From: Planctomycetota bacterium
GTDB taxonomy: Bacteria; Planctomycetota; B15-G4; SIAN01
Direction: 5' to 3'
Assembly (NCBI GenBank): GCA_016795285.1
Contig: JAEUIC010000023.1
Location: 126,001 to 190,000 of the forward strand
DNA length: 64,000 nt
The translations under genes and the position numbers were made by a program. Positions 54,817-63,304 of this stretch are shown piece after piece. The notes under the pieces were generated by a model. That model was not told where the DNA came from, ran no database searches, and worked only from the letters and a program-made list of their open reading frames with translations. Position 1 is the first letter of the stretch. Every line of letters starts with the position of its first letter.

Positions 54817-55440
54817 ATGGTCGAGCGACCGGCAAACGATGCGGATGAGTTGACGCGAACGGCGGAGCTGGTGGCTCGCAGCCAGTCCGGCGACACGGCC
54901 GCCTTCGCCGAATTGATGGAGCGCTTCGGCCCGCGCCTCTCCGCCTTCCTCCACTCGCGTCTCCCGCCGGTGCGGCGCGCGCTGAACGACACCGACGACG
55001 CGCTGCAGGAGATCCGCCTCAAGGTGTGGCAAGCGCTGCCGAAGTTCGAGTCGCGTGGCATCGGCTCGTTCTGGTGGTTCCTGCGCCAAGTCGCCCGCAA
55101 CCGCGTCACCGACGAGTGGCGCAAGGCCGCGCGCCAAGACGCGATGGCGCCGGCGATCGGGGCGGTCGGCGCCGACTCGACCGGGCGGCCGCCCGAGCCG
55201 ATCGATCCGGCGGCGACGCCGCAGGGCGCGGCGATCAGCGCCGAGGAGCAGGAGCTGTTCGAGGAGGCACTCGCGAGCGTTCCTGATCCGGCGCGTCGCG
55301 CGGTGGTGCTGCGGCTCGAGCTCGGGCTCGACTACGGCGACATCGCGCGCGACGTCGGATACCCCTCGCCGGACGCGGCGCGCGTCGCGATCCGGCGGGC
55401 GTTGGTGAAGGTCGCGCAGGAGATCGCCGCCCGTGGTTGA
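54817..55440 (+). CDS. ECF-type RNA polymerase sigma factor
   Basis: The protein is 207 residues from the ATG at 54817. Region 2: LVARSQSGDTAAFAELMERF, LNDTDDALQEIRLKVWQALP and FWWFLRQVARNRVTDEWRK. Region 4: ALASVPDPARRAVVLRLELG with DYGDIARDVGYPSPDAARVA as the helix-turn-helix, a slightly longer turn than usual. The kinase gene begins inside its last codons (8-base overlap), so expression is coupled. No anti-sigma gene is present. It is likely controlled by the partner kinase, as in other planctomycete pairs (inference). Confidence 0.93.
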   Translation: MVERPANDADELTRTAELVARSQSGDTAAFAELMERFGPRLSAFLHSRLPPVRRALNDTDDALQEIRLKVWQALPKFESRGIGSFWWFLRQVARNRVTDEWRKAARQDAMAPAIGAVGADSTGRPPEPIDPAATPQGAAISAEEQELFEEALASVPDPARRAVVLRLELGLDYGDIARDVGYPSPDAARVAIRRALVKVAQEIAARG

Positions 55441-57337
55441 GGACCCGCTCGAGCAGCTAGCCGGCCGCCTCGCCGATCGCGAGCCGCTGCGCATCGACGA
55501 ACTCCTCGGCGATCCGCGCCTCGAGCCGGGGCAGCGGCGCGCGCTCGGTCTCCTGGCGCGGATGAGCGCCGCGCTGCAGGCGAGCGACCCGCCGCTCTCG
55601 CCCGGCCTCGCTCCGCTCGAGCCCGAGGCGGGCGACACCGCGAATGGCGCCGCGAATGGCGCGGCGAGCGGCGCCGCGACCGAGACGGCCGCCGGCTACG
55701 AGCTGCTCGAGGAGCTTGGCCGCGGCAGCTTCGGCGTGGTCTGGCGCGCGCGCGAGCGGCTGCTGCAGCGCGAGGTGGCGCTCAAGGTGATCCGCCGCGA
55801 CGAGTCGGACCCCGCCAGCGCCGCCGAGCAGGCGGAGGCGCGCGCGCGCTTCGTGCGCGAGGCGCGGATCCTCGCGTCGCTCGACCACCCGAACATCGTG
55901 CGCATCTGGGCGGTCGAGCAGGTCGGCGAGGAGCTGCACCTCGCGCTCGAGCTGCTGCACGGCATGACGCTGCACGACTTGGCGAAGGAGCGCGGGCCGC
56001 TCTCGGCCGACGAAGCGGCGTCGATCGGGCTCCACCTCTGCCGCGCGCTCGCCGCGGTGCACGGCAAGGGGCTGGTCCATCGCGACGTGAAGCCGGCCAA
56101 CGTGATGCGCGTCGAGGGCGGTCGCATCGTCCTGCTCGACTTCGGCGTCACCGAGGCGCCGCGTCCGGCGGAGCCACAGCGTGCGCTCGGCGGCACTCCG
56201 CTCTACATGCCGCCCGAAGTGGCGCTCGACGGCGTCGAGCCGACCCCGCCGTGCGACCTCTACGCCCTCGGCGTCACGCTCTACTGGCTGGTGAGTCGTC
56301 GCCATCCCTACGAGGCGTCCGAGCGCGAGGGGCTGTGGGAGCGGATGGACGCGGCCCCGACGCCGCTGCGCACCCATCGTCCCGACCTGCCGGCGTCCTA
56401 CGTCGCGGTCGTGGAGCGGGCGATCGCGCGCGATCCGACGCGCCGGTTCCAGTCGGCGGGCGAGCTGGAGCTGGCGCTGCTGGCGTGCGAGGCCGAGGGG
56501 GCGCGACAGCTCGCCGCCGTCCGCGAGCTCGGCGTCACGCGGCGTCGCGCGCTGCAGCTGCTGGTCGCGGCGAGCGTCGTGATCGCGGCGACTTGGTTCC
56601 TGGCCGACGCGCTCGTGCCGCCCGCGCCGCCGCCCGCCGCGCCGCCGTTGGTGGCGGAGTGCGCCTTCGTGCTGCGCGGCCGCGACGGCAAGGAGCGGCG
56701 CGTCGAGCGCAGCGCCGCGATCGACGAGCAGGACCAACTCTTCGTCGAGCTGCACGCCGATCGGCCCAACCACGTCTACGTCTTCGAGGAGGACCTCACG
56801 GGCGCGGTCTGGAAGCTGCAGCCGGCGTGGCGCGAGCCGACGCCGAACGGCCCGACCAGCGAGCGGGCGGCCGGCGCGGCGCGGCTCCTCCTCGCCGGCC
56901 ACGAGAACCCGATCCCCGCCTGCCCGATGGGCGAGCCGTTCACCTTCCCGACGCCGGGCGAGCGCGGCTACGCCTTCACCTGCGTGGAGGGCGGCGCGGA
57001 CGCGCTGCTGGTGATCCAGTCGAGTCGAGCGATCGCGGCGGCGGAGGCGCTGCTCGAGCGCGCGCCGCCGGTCGACGGCCTCGATCCCGCCGCGCCCGAA
57101 CGCCCCGGCCGCCGCGCCCCGACGCGCAGCGCGAAACGCGCGGCCCACGCGGCTCCGACGGTCGCTGCCCCTTCGTTGGCGAGCTTCCCGACGCTCCATG
57201 GACTGGTGCGTGCGATCGAGGCGGAGCTGGCCGCGCAGCGGGAGGCGCCGGCGGCGTCGAACGGCCCGCCACCGCTCGAAGCGAAGGTCTCGGTCGTGGT
57301 GCTCTCGCATCGGACGGGCACGACGACGGGGGAGTAG
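55433..57337 (+). CDS. Membrane Ser/Thr kinase with DUF4384-like outer domain
   Basis: The protein is 634 residues from GTG at 55433, overlapping the sigma gene. Kinase domain about 88-350: GRGSFG 96-101, Lys118 in VALKVI, HRDVKPAN 216-223, DFG 236-238 and MPPE near 259-262. One membrane helix follows (LQLLVAASVVIAATWFLADA, about 375). The outer part (about 400-540) resembles DUF4384 (LFVELHADRPNHVYVFEEDL), a domain often found with CHAT proteases and kinases. The C-terminus is Ala/Pro-rich and helical. It probably senses an envelope signal and phosphorylates the sigma factor or a downstream target. All kinase catalytic residues are present. Confidence 0.93.
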   Translation: MVEDPLEQLAGRLADREPLRIDELLGDPRLEPGQRRALGLLARMSAALQASDPPLSPGLAPLEPEAGDTANGAANGAASGAATETAAGYELLEELGRGSFGVVWRARERLLQREVALKVIRRDESDPASAAEQAEARARFVREARILASLDHPNIVRIWAVEQVGEELHLALELLHGMTLHDLAKERGPLSADEAASIGLHLCRALAAVHGKGLVHRDVKPANVMRVEGGRIVLLDFGVTEAPRPAEPQRALGGTPLYMPPEVALDGVEPTPPCDLYALGVTLYWLVSRRHPYEASEREGLWERMDAAPTPLRTHRPDLPASYVAVVERAIARDPTRRFQSAGELELALLACEAEGARQLAAVRELGVTRRRALQLLVAASVVIAATWFLADALVPPAPPPAAPPLVAECAFVLRGRDGKERRVERSAAIDEQDQLFVELHADRPNHVYVFEEDLTGAVWKLQPAWREPTPNGPTSERAAGAARLLLAGHENPIPACPMGEPFTFPTPGERGYAFTCVEGGADALLVIQSSRAIAAAEALLERAPPVDGLDPAAPERPGRRAPTRSAKRAAHAAPTVAAPSLASFPTLHGLVRAIEAELAAQREAPAASNGPPPLEAKVSVVVLSHRTGTTTGE

Positions 57338-57354
57338 GCGCGAAGGGGGTCGGG

Positions 57355-57576
57355 ATGCGCTTCATCACGTGGATCGCGAGCGTCGCCGTCGCGTGGTCGG
57401 GCAACGATCCGCCCGCGCTCGTCGTGGGGGAGGTGGCGCGCGGCGAAGCGGCCCCGGTGCGCGGCGTGGCGCAGCTCTTCGAGGCGCCGGAGCGAGCCAG
57501 CGTCGTCGAGCTGCGCGTCGTTCCGGGCGAGCCGGCGACGTGGGGCGCGTTCGTGCTGACGGGGGAGTGGGAGTGA
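57355..57576 (+). pseudogene. 73-codon ORF ending in the CHAT-protease C-terminus
   Basis: The ORF starts at ATG 57355 with a hydrophobic signal-like stretch (FITWIASVAVAW) and LVVGEVARGEAAPV, which resembles the N-terminal approach of PPC/CHAT proteins. It ends PATWGAFVLTGEWE. The full CHAT gene at 57639-61160 ends PATWGAFVLTGEWD; about 42 bases are identical (57532-57573 versus 61116-61157). The simplest reading is a CHAT paralogue that lost its middle, keeping both ends in frame. It could still be expressed as a 73-residue secreted peptide, being in frame and 17 bases after the kinase stop. Confidence 0.65.
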
Positions 57577-57638
57577 CGGGCAGACACGCGGGGAGGTGGG
57601 TGCCAAGATCCCCGGCATTCCGCACGAAGGCGCCACCG

Positions 57639-60600
57639 ATGTCGAGCAGCATCCAGAGTTCGGTCGTCGTCCTGGCGCTCGCCGTTTCGCAGGCGGTCGA
57701 GACGCGGTCGGTCGGGCTCGACGACGTCCGACCCGGCACGATCGACGCGACCTCGCCGATCGTGCGAACCGCGGCGCTCGACGCGATGGCCGCTGCCGTG
57801 CCGGTCCGCGGTGCGCGATTCCGTGTCGATCTGCGGCGGCGCCCGGCGGCAGCGCCTGAAGCGGCGGACCGGCCGATCACCCTCGAGCTGCGCTCCTGGT
57901 GGTTCGACGCCTACTTGGTCGCGCGCGACGCTGCGACCGGCGGCGTGATCGCCGAGGACGACGACGGCCTCATCGCGACGCACGCCCGCATCGTGCTCCC
58001 GGCCGATGCGGCGGTGGCGTACCCGAAGGGGTTGCTCGTCGAGGCGTGCGCCTTGCACGGCGACGTCGGCGACTTCGAGCTGCGCGTGCTGGACGGTGCA
58101 CCGCCCGCGCTCGACGACGCGGCGCGAGCCGAGCTCGAGATCGAGGACGCGCAGGCCGCCGTCCGCGTCCATGAGGCGGCGACAGGCGTCGAGTCGCCGG
58201 CGCTGGCCGGCGCTCTCGCCCGCCTGGGGTTCCAGTGCTGGAAGCGCGGGCGCTTCGCCGAGGCGGAGGCGCTCTACCGGCGGGAGCTCGCGTTGCGCGA
58301 GCGCCTCTCGGGCGTCGAGAGCGGCGTCGCCGGGACCGCTTGCTTCAACCTCGCGGCGCAGCTCGAAGCGCAGGAGCGCTTCGAGGAGGCCGCGCAGCAG
58401 TGCGAGCGGGCGGTCGCGATCGCCGAGCGGCCGCCCGTGGCCGACGCGCCGACGCTCGTGCTCCGGCTCGAGACGCTCTCCCGTCTGCGCTCGCGGCAGG
58501 GCGATGTGGAGCGGGCGTGGCCGCCGCGCGAGCGGGCGCTCGCGGTGCTGGAGGAGGCGCTCGGCCCCGACCACCCGCGGGTCGCGGCCGCCTGCAACGA
58601 TCTCGCGGCGGCGCTCGACGCGGCCGGACGGTTCGATCGCGTCGCGTCCCTCTACGCTCGCGCGCTCGCGCTCCTCGAACGGGCGCCGGAGACCGACCCC
58701 GACACGCGCTTCGCGGTGAACCACAACTTCGGCGTCTGCTGCTTCCGCCTCGGCCGCCTGGAGGAGGCGCGCGCCGCCTTCGAGCGCAACATCGCGAGCG
58801 AGGAGCGGCACGCCAGTCCGCCTTCGCCGCGGCTCGCGATGAGCCTCCAGAACCTCGCCTGCGTGCTCCATGAGCAGGGGCGCGACGAGGAAGCGCTGAC
58901 GGTGGCGCAGCGCGTCCTCGCGATCGACGAGCAGCTGCGCGGAGGCGGCGAGCCGCAGGACGGCTACCTCCTGCACCTGCTGGGCTCCGCGAACTTCGGC
59001 CTCGGGAACTACGCCGAGGCGCGCGACTGGTTCGATCGGGCGATCCGGCTCGAGGAGAGCCATCTTCCTGGCAGCGCGGGCGCGCTGGCGACGTGGCTCT
59101 CGAACAGCGCCGCGGCGTGCCGGAGCCTGGGCGACGTCGCCGAGGCGCGCCGCCGCTACGAGCGCGCGCTCGAGATCCAGCAGCGGCTCTTCCGTCCGCT
59201 CCATCCCGACCTGCTGATCACGCGCTTCGACCTCGCGCTGGTCGATTCCGCGCCGGTCGACGTCGCCGCGCACCGCCTGCAGATCGAGTCGCTGCTGGCC
59301 GACATGGTCGCGACGTTCGGGCCCACCCATCCGCAGACGATCGGCAGCCGCGGCGAGTGGAGCGTGGCGCTCGCTCGCGCTGGCGAGGTCGATGCCGCCG
59401 CGGCGCAGGCGCGGCTCGCGCTCGACGCGAGCTTCGCCTACCTCGCGGCCGAAGCGGTCCGCGCGCCCGAGTCGGCGGTGCGCGACCTCGCGGCGGGGAG
59501 CTTCGATGCGCTCGAGCGCTGGTTGCGCTTCGTGCCGAGCGACGAGCGTGCGACGGACGACTGCCTCGCCGCCGTCCTCTTCGGCCGCTCCGCGGGCTTC
59601 GCGGCGCTGCGGACCCGGCGGCGCGCGCTGGTCGAGAGCGGCACGGCAGAGCTTCGCGACCTGCAGTCTCGGCTGCTCGAGGCGCGCGCCGAGCTGGCGC
59701 GCCACTTCGCGCAGCCGGCGAGCGGTGATCCAGCGGGCGACGAGCGGCGCGCAGGCGAGCTGCGTCAGGAACGCGAACGGCTGGAGCGCGCGGTGGCAGC
59801 GGCGCTCGTGGCGATGCCGTCGGGGCACCCGGTCACGATCGATCAGGTGCGCGCCGCGTTGCCGAACGGGGCGGCGCTCGTCACGATCGTCGAGTGCCCC
59901 GGTGCGCCGCGCTCGCGCTGGGCCGCGGAGGGAGGCGGCGCCTCGATCGTCGCTGCGGGGGAGCGGCGCATCGCAGCGTGGGTGATGCGCCAGGACGACG
60001 CCGCGACGCTCGCCGTCGATCTCGGGCCGGCGGACGAGCTCGACTCGGCTGCTCGCGCCTACCTCGACTCGGTTGGCGTCGCGGCCCGCGGCGCCGCAGC
60101 TGTCGTAGCGACCGAGCCGCGCCAGGCGGTCGCGGCGCGGCTCTTCAAGCGCCTCTGGGCGCCGCTCGCTCCTGCGATCGGCGACGCGCCGCTCGTCCTG
60201 CTCGCGCTCGACGGCGCCTTGGCGCAGCTGCCGTTCGGGCTGATCGAGGACGGGAACGGGCGTCATCTCCTCGAGCGGCACGCGTTCGTCGCGCTCGATG
60301 ACATCCAGGAGTTCGTCCGGACGCGGGGTGGAGCGAACGCGGCCACGCCGGTCGCTGCGCCGAGCCGCGCGCCGCCGGCGCTGCTCGCCGTCGGAGCGGT
60401 CGACTACGACGCCGAGCTGGCCGATGCCGGCTCCGTCACCCGCGGGGTCGGCGAGGCGGCGGCGTCCGGAGCCTCGCGCAGCCGCCTTGCGACCGCATGG
60501 AATCCGCTCTCCGAGACGCGACGCGAGGTCGACGGCATCGCCGCGACGCACCAGCGCCGCTTCCGCGACGGCACCCGCGCGACGCTCGTCGACGAGGAGG

Positions 60601-61160
60601 CGACCGAATCGCGTCTCCGCGCGGAGCTGCCGCTCCACGACATCGTCCACCTCGCGACGCACGGCTACTTCCTCGTCGACGGCCAGCGTTCCGCGCTCGA
60701 AGCGAGCGGCGAGCGCGGCCGGATCGCCGGCCTGTGGCCCGAGTTCCTCTGCGGCGTGGTCTGCGCCGGCGCCAACGCGCCGCCGGCTGGCGGCGACGAC
60801 GGCCTCCTCACCGGCGACGAAGCGAGCGCTCTCGACCTGTCGCGCTGCGACCTGGCCGTCCTCTCCGCATGCGAGACGGCGCTTGGCCGCCGCGCCGCCG
60901 GAGACGGCGTCCTCTCGCTCACTCGCTCCTTCCGCCATGCGGGCGCCAGGACGGTGATCAGCTCGCTCTGGCAAGTGCGCGACGACTCGACGCGCGCGCT
61001 GATGCTCGACTTCTACGACCGCCTCTGGAACAAGGGCGAACGCAAGCTCGACGCGCTACGCGAAGCGCAGCTCGCGATGCTGACGAAGAACCGCGCGAAG
61101 TACGGCGACACGCTGCCGGCGACGTGGGGCGCGTTCGTGCTGACGGGGGAGTGGGACTAG
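57639..61160 (+). CDS. TPR-CHAT domain protein (caspase-like protease), probably exported
   Basis: The protein is 1173 residues from the ATG at 57639, with a short hydrophobic N-terminus (SVVVLALAVSQAV) like a weak signal peptide. Residues about 20-170 form a PPC-like beta domain. About 185-600 are tetratricopeptide repeats of the tetratricopeptide-12 style (CWKRGRFAEAEALYRRELAL, FNLAAQLEAQERFEEAAQQC, HNFGVCCFRLGRLEEARAAF). About 830-1173 is the CHAT peptidase: H1008 in HLATHGYF and C1078 in LSACETALG form the dyad, followed by SSLWQVRDDSTRALMLDFYD. It should cut specific proteins once triggered; no adjacent effector is recognisable. It lies 62 bases after the remnant ORF and ends the cluster. 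Confidence 0.93.
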   Translation: MSSSIQSSVVVLALAVSQAVETRSVGLDDVRPGTIDATSPIVRTAALDAMAAAVPVRGARFRVDLRRRPAAAPEAADRPITLELRSWWFDAYLVARDAATGGVIAEDDDGLIATHARIVLPADAAVAYPKGLLVEACALHGDVGDFELRVLDGAPPALDDAARAELEIEDAQAAVRVHEAATGVESPALAGALARLGFQCWKRGRFAEAEALYRRELALRERLSGVESGVAGTACFNLAAQLEAQERFEEAAQQCERAVAIAERPPVADAPTLVLRLETLSRLRSRQGDVERAWPPRERALAVLEEALGPDHPRVAAACNDLAAALDAAGRFDRVASLYARALALLERAPETDPDTRFAVNHNFGVCCFRLGRLEEARAAFERNIASEERHASPPSPRLAMSLQNLACVLHEQGRDEEALTVAQRVLAIDEQLRGGGEPQDGYLLHLLGSANFGLGNYAEARDWFDRAIRLEESHLPGSAGALATWLSNSAAACRSLGDVAEARRRYERALEIQQRLFRPLHPDLLITRFDLALVDSAPVDVAAHRLQIESLLADMVATFGPTHPQTIGSRGEWSVALARAGEVDAAAAQARLALDASFAYLAAEAVRAPESAVRDLAAGSFDALERWLRFVPSDERATDDCLAAVLFGRSAGFAALRTRRRALVESGTAELRDLQSRLLEARAELARHFAQPASGDPAGDERRAGELRQERERLERAVAAALVAMPSGHPVTIDQVRAALPNGAALVTIVECPGAPRSRWAAEGGGASIVAAGERRIAAWVMRQDDAATLAVDLGPADELDSAARAYLDSVGVAARGAAAVVATEPRQAVAARLFKRLWAPLAPAIGDAPLVLLALDGALAQLPFGLIEDGNGRHLLERHAFVALDDIQEFVRTRGGANAATPVAAPSRAPPALLAVGAVDYDAELADAGSVTRGVGEAAASGASRSRLATAWNPLSETRREVDGIAATHQRRFRDGTRATLVDEEATESRLRAELPLHDIVHLATHGYFLVDGQRSALEASGERGRIAGLWPEFLCGVVCAGANAPPAGGDDGLLTGDEASALDLSRCDLAVLSACETALGRRAAGDGVLSLTRSFRHAGARTVISSLWQVRDDSTRALMLDFYDRLWNKGERKLDALREAQLAMLTKNRAKYGDTLPATWGAFVLTGEWD

Positions 61161-61212
61161 CGGAGCAGCGCAGCGGCGCCGCACCCCCTCGCCGTCGTGC
61201 GCCGCTGCGTCC

Positions 61213-63075
61213 TCACTGCCCCGCGGGCTTGTACCAGCCGCGGTACGGCACGCGCTTCACCGGGATCTCGGGGTGGTCGGCGGTGATCACCACCTCGCCT
61301 TGGAAGAAGCTCGCCTTGGCGAGTTCGGGGGGCACGGTGAGGCGCACGACGTAGCTGCTGCCGGCGACCTTCTCGACCAGCTCGACGGTGATGCCGGCGC
61401 CGGTCGGGCGCGCGCGCCCGAGCTCCACCTTGGTGGGCACGTAGGGCACTTCGGGGCGGCGATTCTCGATGGCGAGCTCGAGCGTCGCGCCGACGCCGGC
61501 GACGACTTGGCCGAAGTCGAGCAGCTCCATCCGATCGGGGCGGTTGTCGAGGAAGTCGACGTTCGGCTCGATGGTGAACTGCACCGGCACGACGATCGAA
61601 CGCAGGCGCGGGTCGTCGACGGCGAACTCGACGTGCGTCAGCGTGGTGCCGAGCGGCGCGCCCGGCAGCAGCTCGACGCGCACGCGCCACGCGACCGGTC
61701 CGTCGTGCGCGACCGGCTCGCGCTCGAAGTGGACGCGCAGCGCGTCGGGACAACCCGAGGTCGCCTCCGTGATGCGGAACTCGCCGAGCTGGTCGGAGGT
61801 GAGGCGCGCGAGGGCGGTGGCGCCGGCGCCGGCCCGGACGCGGCCGAGCTCGAGCGTCGCGGGCTCGACGAAGTAGGGCGTCACCACCGTGGCGCGCAAC
61901 GACAGCGCGAGCGGCCGCTCGGCGGCGTCGGCGGTGTAGACCAGCACCACCTTGCTCAGGTGCGCCTCCGCTTGCCCGCGCGGCACGCGCGTCGTCTGCA
62001 GCTCGACTTCGAGGCGCGCCGATTCGCCGGGCGAGAGGACGCCGAGCGCGCGCGCGTCGGCCAGCTCCTTCGCGTCGTAGCGACGCCCATCGATCTCGAA
62101 CGACGAGGCGGTGCAGGAGCAGGAGTGCTTCACGCGGTCGATGGCGACCTCGTCGGGACCGGGATTGGTGAGGCGGAGTTCATGGTGCAGCACTTCGCCG
62201 CGGAAGACCGTGCCGAAGTCGATGACGGGCGGATCGGCGACGAGCGGCGTGGCGCCGGCGGGCGAGGCGATCGTGAAGTCGATCGGGATCGAGAGCGTCG
62301 AGGGCGTCGAGGGCGTCGAGGGCGAGGAGGTGGCGGGCGCCGGCGTGGCGGGCGCGCCCGGCGCGCTCGGGGTGGGCGGCGCGACGGGCGCGGTGGCGGC
62401 CCACTCGACGACGAGCTGCGCGTGGCCGGCGCCGCTCGCGAGTTCGTCGCTGGCGATCGAGAAGTCGAGCGTCGCGGTCGCATGGCCCGGGAGTGACAGG
62501 GCGCGCAGCGTTGCGCTTGCAGTGTCGGAGCCGTCGACGCGAGCGCGCGAGTCGTCGCTGGCGGAAGCACCTTGGATGGAACCTTTGGCGGCGCCGTCGG
62601 CGGAGCCGTTGCTGGCGCCTTCGGTCGCGGCGTAGCGCAACCGCGACGGCACGCCGTGCAGCACGATGCGCAGCAAGGAGAGCGATGCGGCGTCCCGATT
62701 CGCGAGCGTCACGCGGCCCACGAGCGGCGCACCGCGGATCACCTCGCCGAACGTGAACTGCAGCGGCGCGATCTCGAGCGATGGCGGCGCTGCGTCGTGC
62801 GCTGCTGCGGCAGCGATGGCGGAAGTGGCAGCGGAAGTGGCAGCGGAAGTGGCAGCGGAAGTGGCAGCTGGAGCAGAAGAAGGTGCCGTGGGGGTGGCGA
62901 TCGGCGCGGCGGCGGGACCGCCGAGCGGCGTCGGCGCGGTGCATGCGCTGGCGAGCAGCGCGACCGCGCCGAGCGTGAAGTTCGAGGCAAGGTGCGAGAG
63001 GAAGTTCGAGGCGCTGGGTGCGGGTGGGCGACCATTCGCGCCCCGTTCACGGGGGCGGTGAAGATTCTGCGTCAT
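61213..63075 (-). CDS. DUF1573 multi-domain lipoprotein
   Basis: The protein is 620 residues from the ATG at 63075. A polar head of about 35 residues precedes the hydrophobic core and lipobox (LGAVALLASAC, Cys45). An Ala/Thr/Ser/Pro linker with exact repeats follows. At least three Ig-like domains of the DUF1573/ASPM-like type are visible: LQFTFGEVIRGAPLVGRVTL, VIDFGTVFRGEVLHHELRLT with VKHSCSCTASSF, and LELGRVRAGAGATALARLTS. The CSC motif is typical of DUF1573. It is envelope-located; function unknown, possibly structural. It is convergent with the CHAT gene. Confidence 0.88.
   Translation of the reverse strand: MTQNLHRPRERGANGRPPAPSASNFLSHLASNFTLGAVALLASACTAPTPLGGPAAAPIATPTAPSSAPAATSAATSAATSAATSAIAAAAAHDAAPPSLEIAPLQFTFGEVIRGAPLVGRVTLANRDAASLSLLRIVLHGVPSRLRYAATEGASNGSADGAAKGSIQGASASDDSRARVDGSDTASATLRALSLPGHATATLDFSIASDELASGAGHAQLVVEWAATAPVAPPTPSAPGAPATPAPATSSPSTPSTPSTLSIPIDFTIASPAGATPLVADPPVIDFGTVFRGEVLHHELRLTNPGPDEVAIDRVKHSCSCTASSFEIDGRRYDAKELADARALGVLSPGESARLEVELQTTRVPRGQAEAHLSKVVLVYTADAAERPLALSLRATVVTPYFVEPATLELGRVRAGAGATALARLTSDQLGEFRITEATSGCPDALRVHFEREPVAHDGPVAWRVRVELLPGAPLGTTLTHVEFAVDDPRLRSIVVPVQFTIEPNVDFLDNRPDRMELLDFGQVVAGVGATLELAIENRRPEVPYVPTKVELGRARPTGAGITVELVEKVAGSSYVVRLTVPPELAKASFFQGEVVITADHPEIPVKRVPYRGWYKPAGQ
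62295..62321. repeat. Three 9-bp direct repeats in the DUF1573 gene
   Basis: GCGTCGAGG is repeated three times without interruption. On the coding (minus) strand it encodes a Thr-Pro-Ser linker between domains. Confidence 0.85.
62819..62866. repeat. Four exact 12-bp direct repeats in the DUF1573 gene
   Basis: GCGGAAGTGGCA occurs four times in tandem with no mismatch. On the minus strand it encodes repeated Ala-Thr-Ser-Ala just after the lipid anchor. Perfect identity suggests a slippage-prone, length-variable linker. Confidence 0.9.
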
Positions 63076-63304
63076 GCGTTGCGTCTTCCCCGATTGCGGC
63101 GGTGCGCGGTCAACGACACCAAGTTTCGCCGGAACTTCGTCGGAGCCATGTATTGCGCGATGTCTCGGCGACCCTGATCATGCGCCCGACGAACCGAACT
63201 CGCGGTCCACATCCACGCGCGTCGTTCTAGCGCTGCAAATGAGTCGGTGTCAGCGCGGCGCGCGGGCAGTTGATCGCAGGCGAGAAGCCGCAGAGGAGTA
63301 AGTC

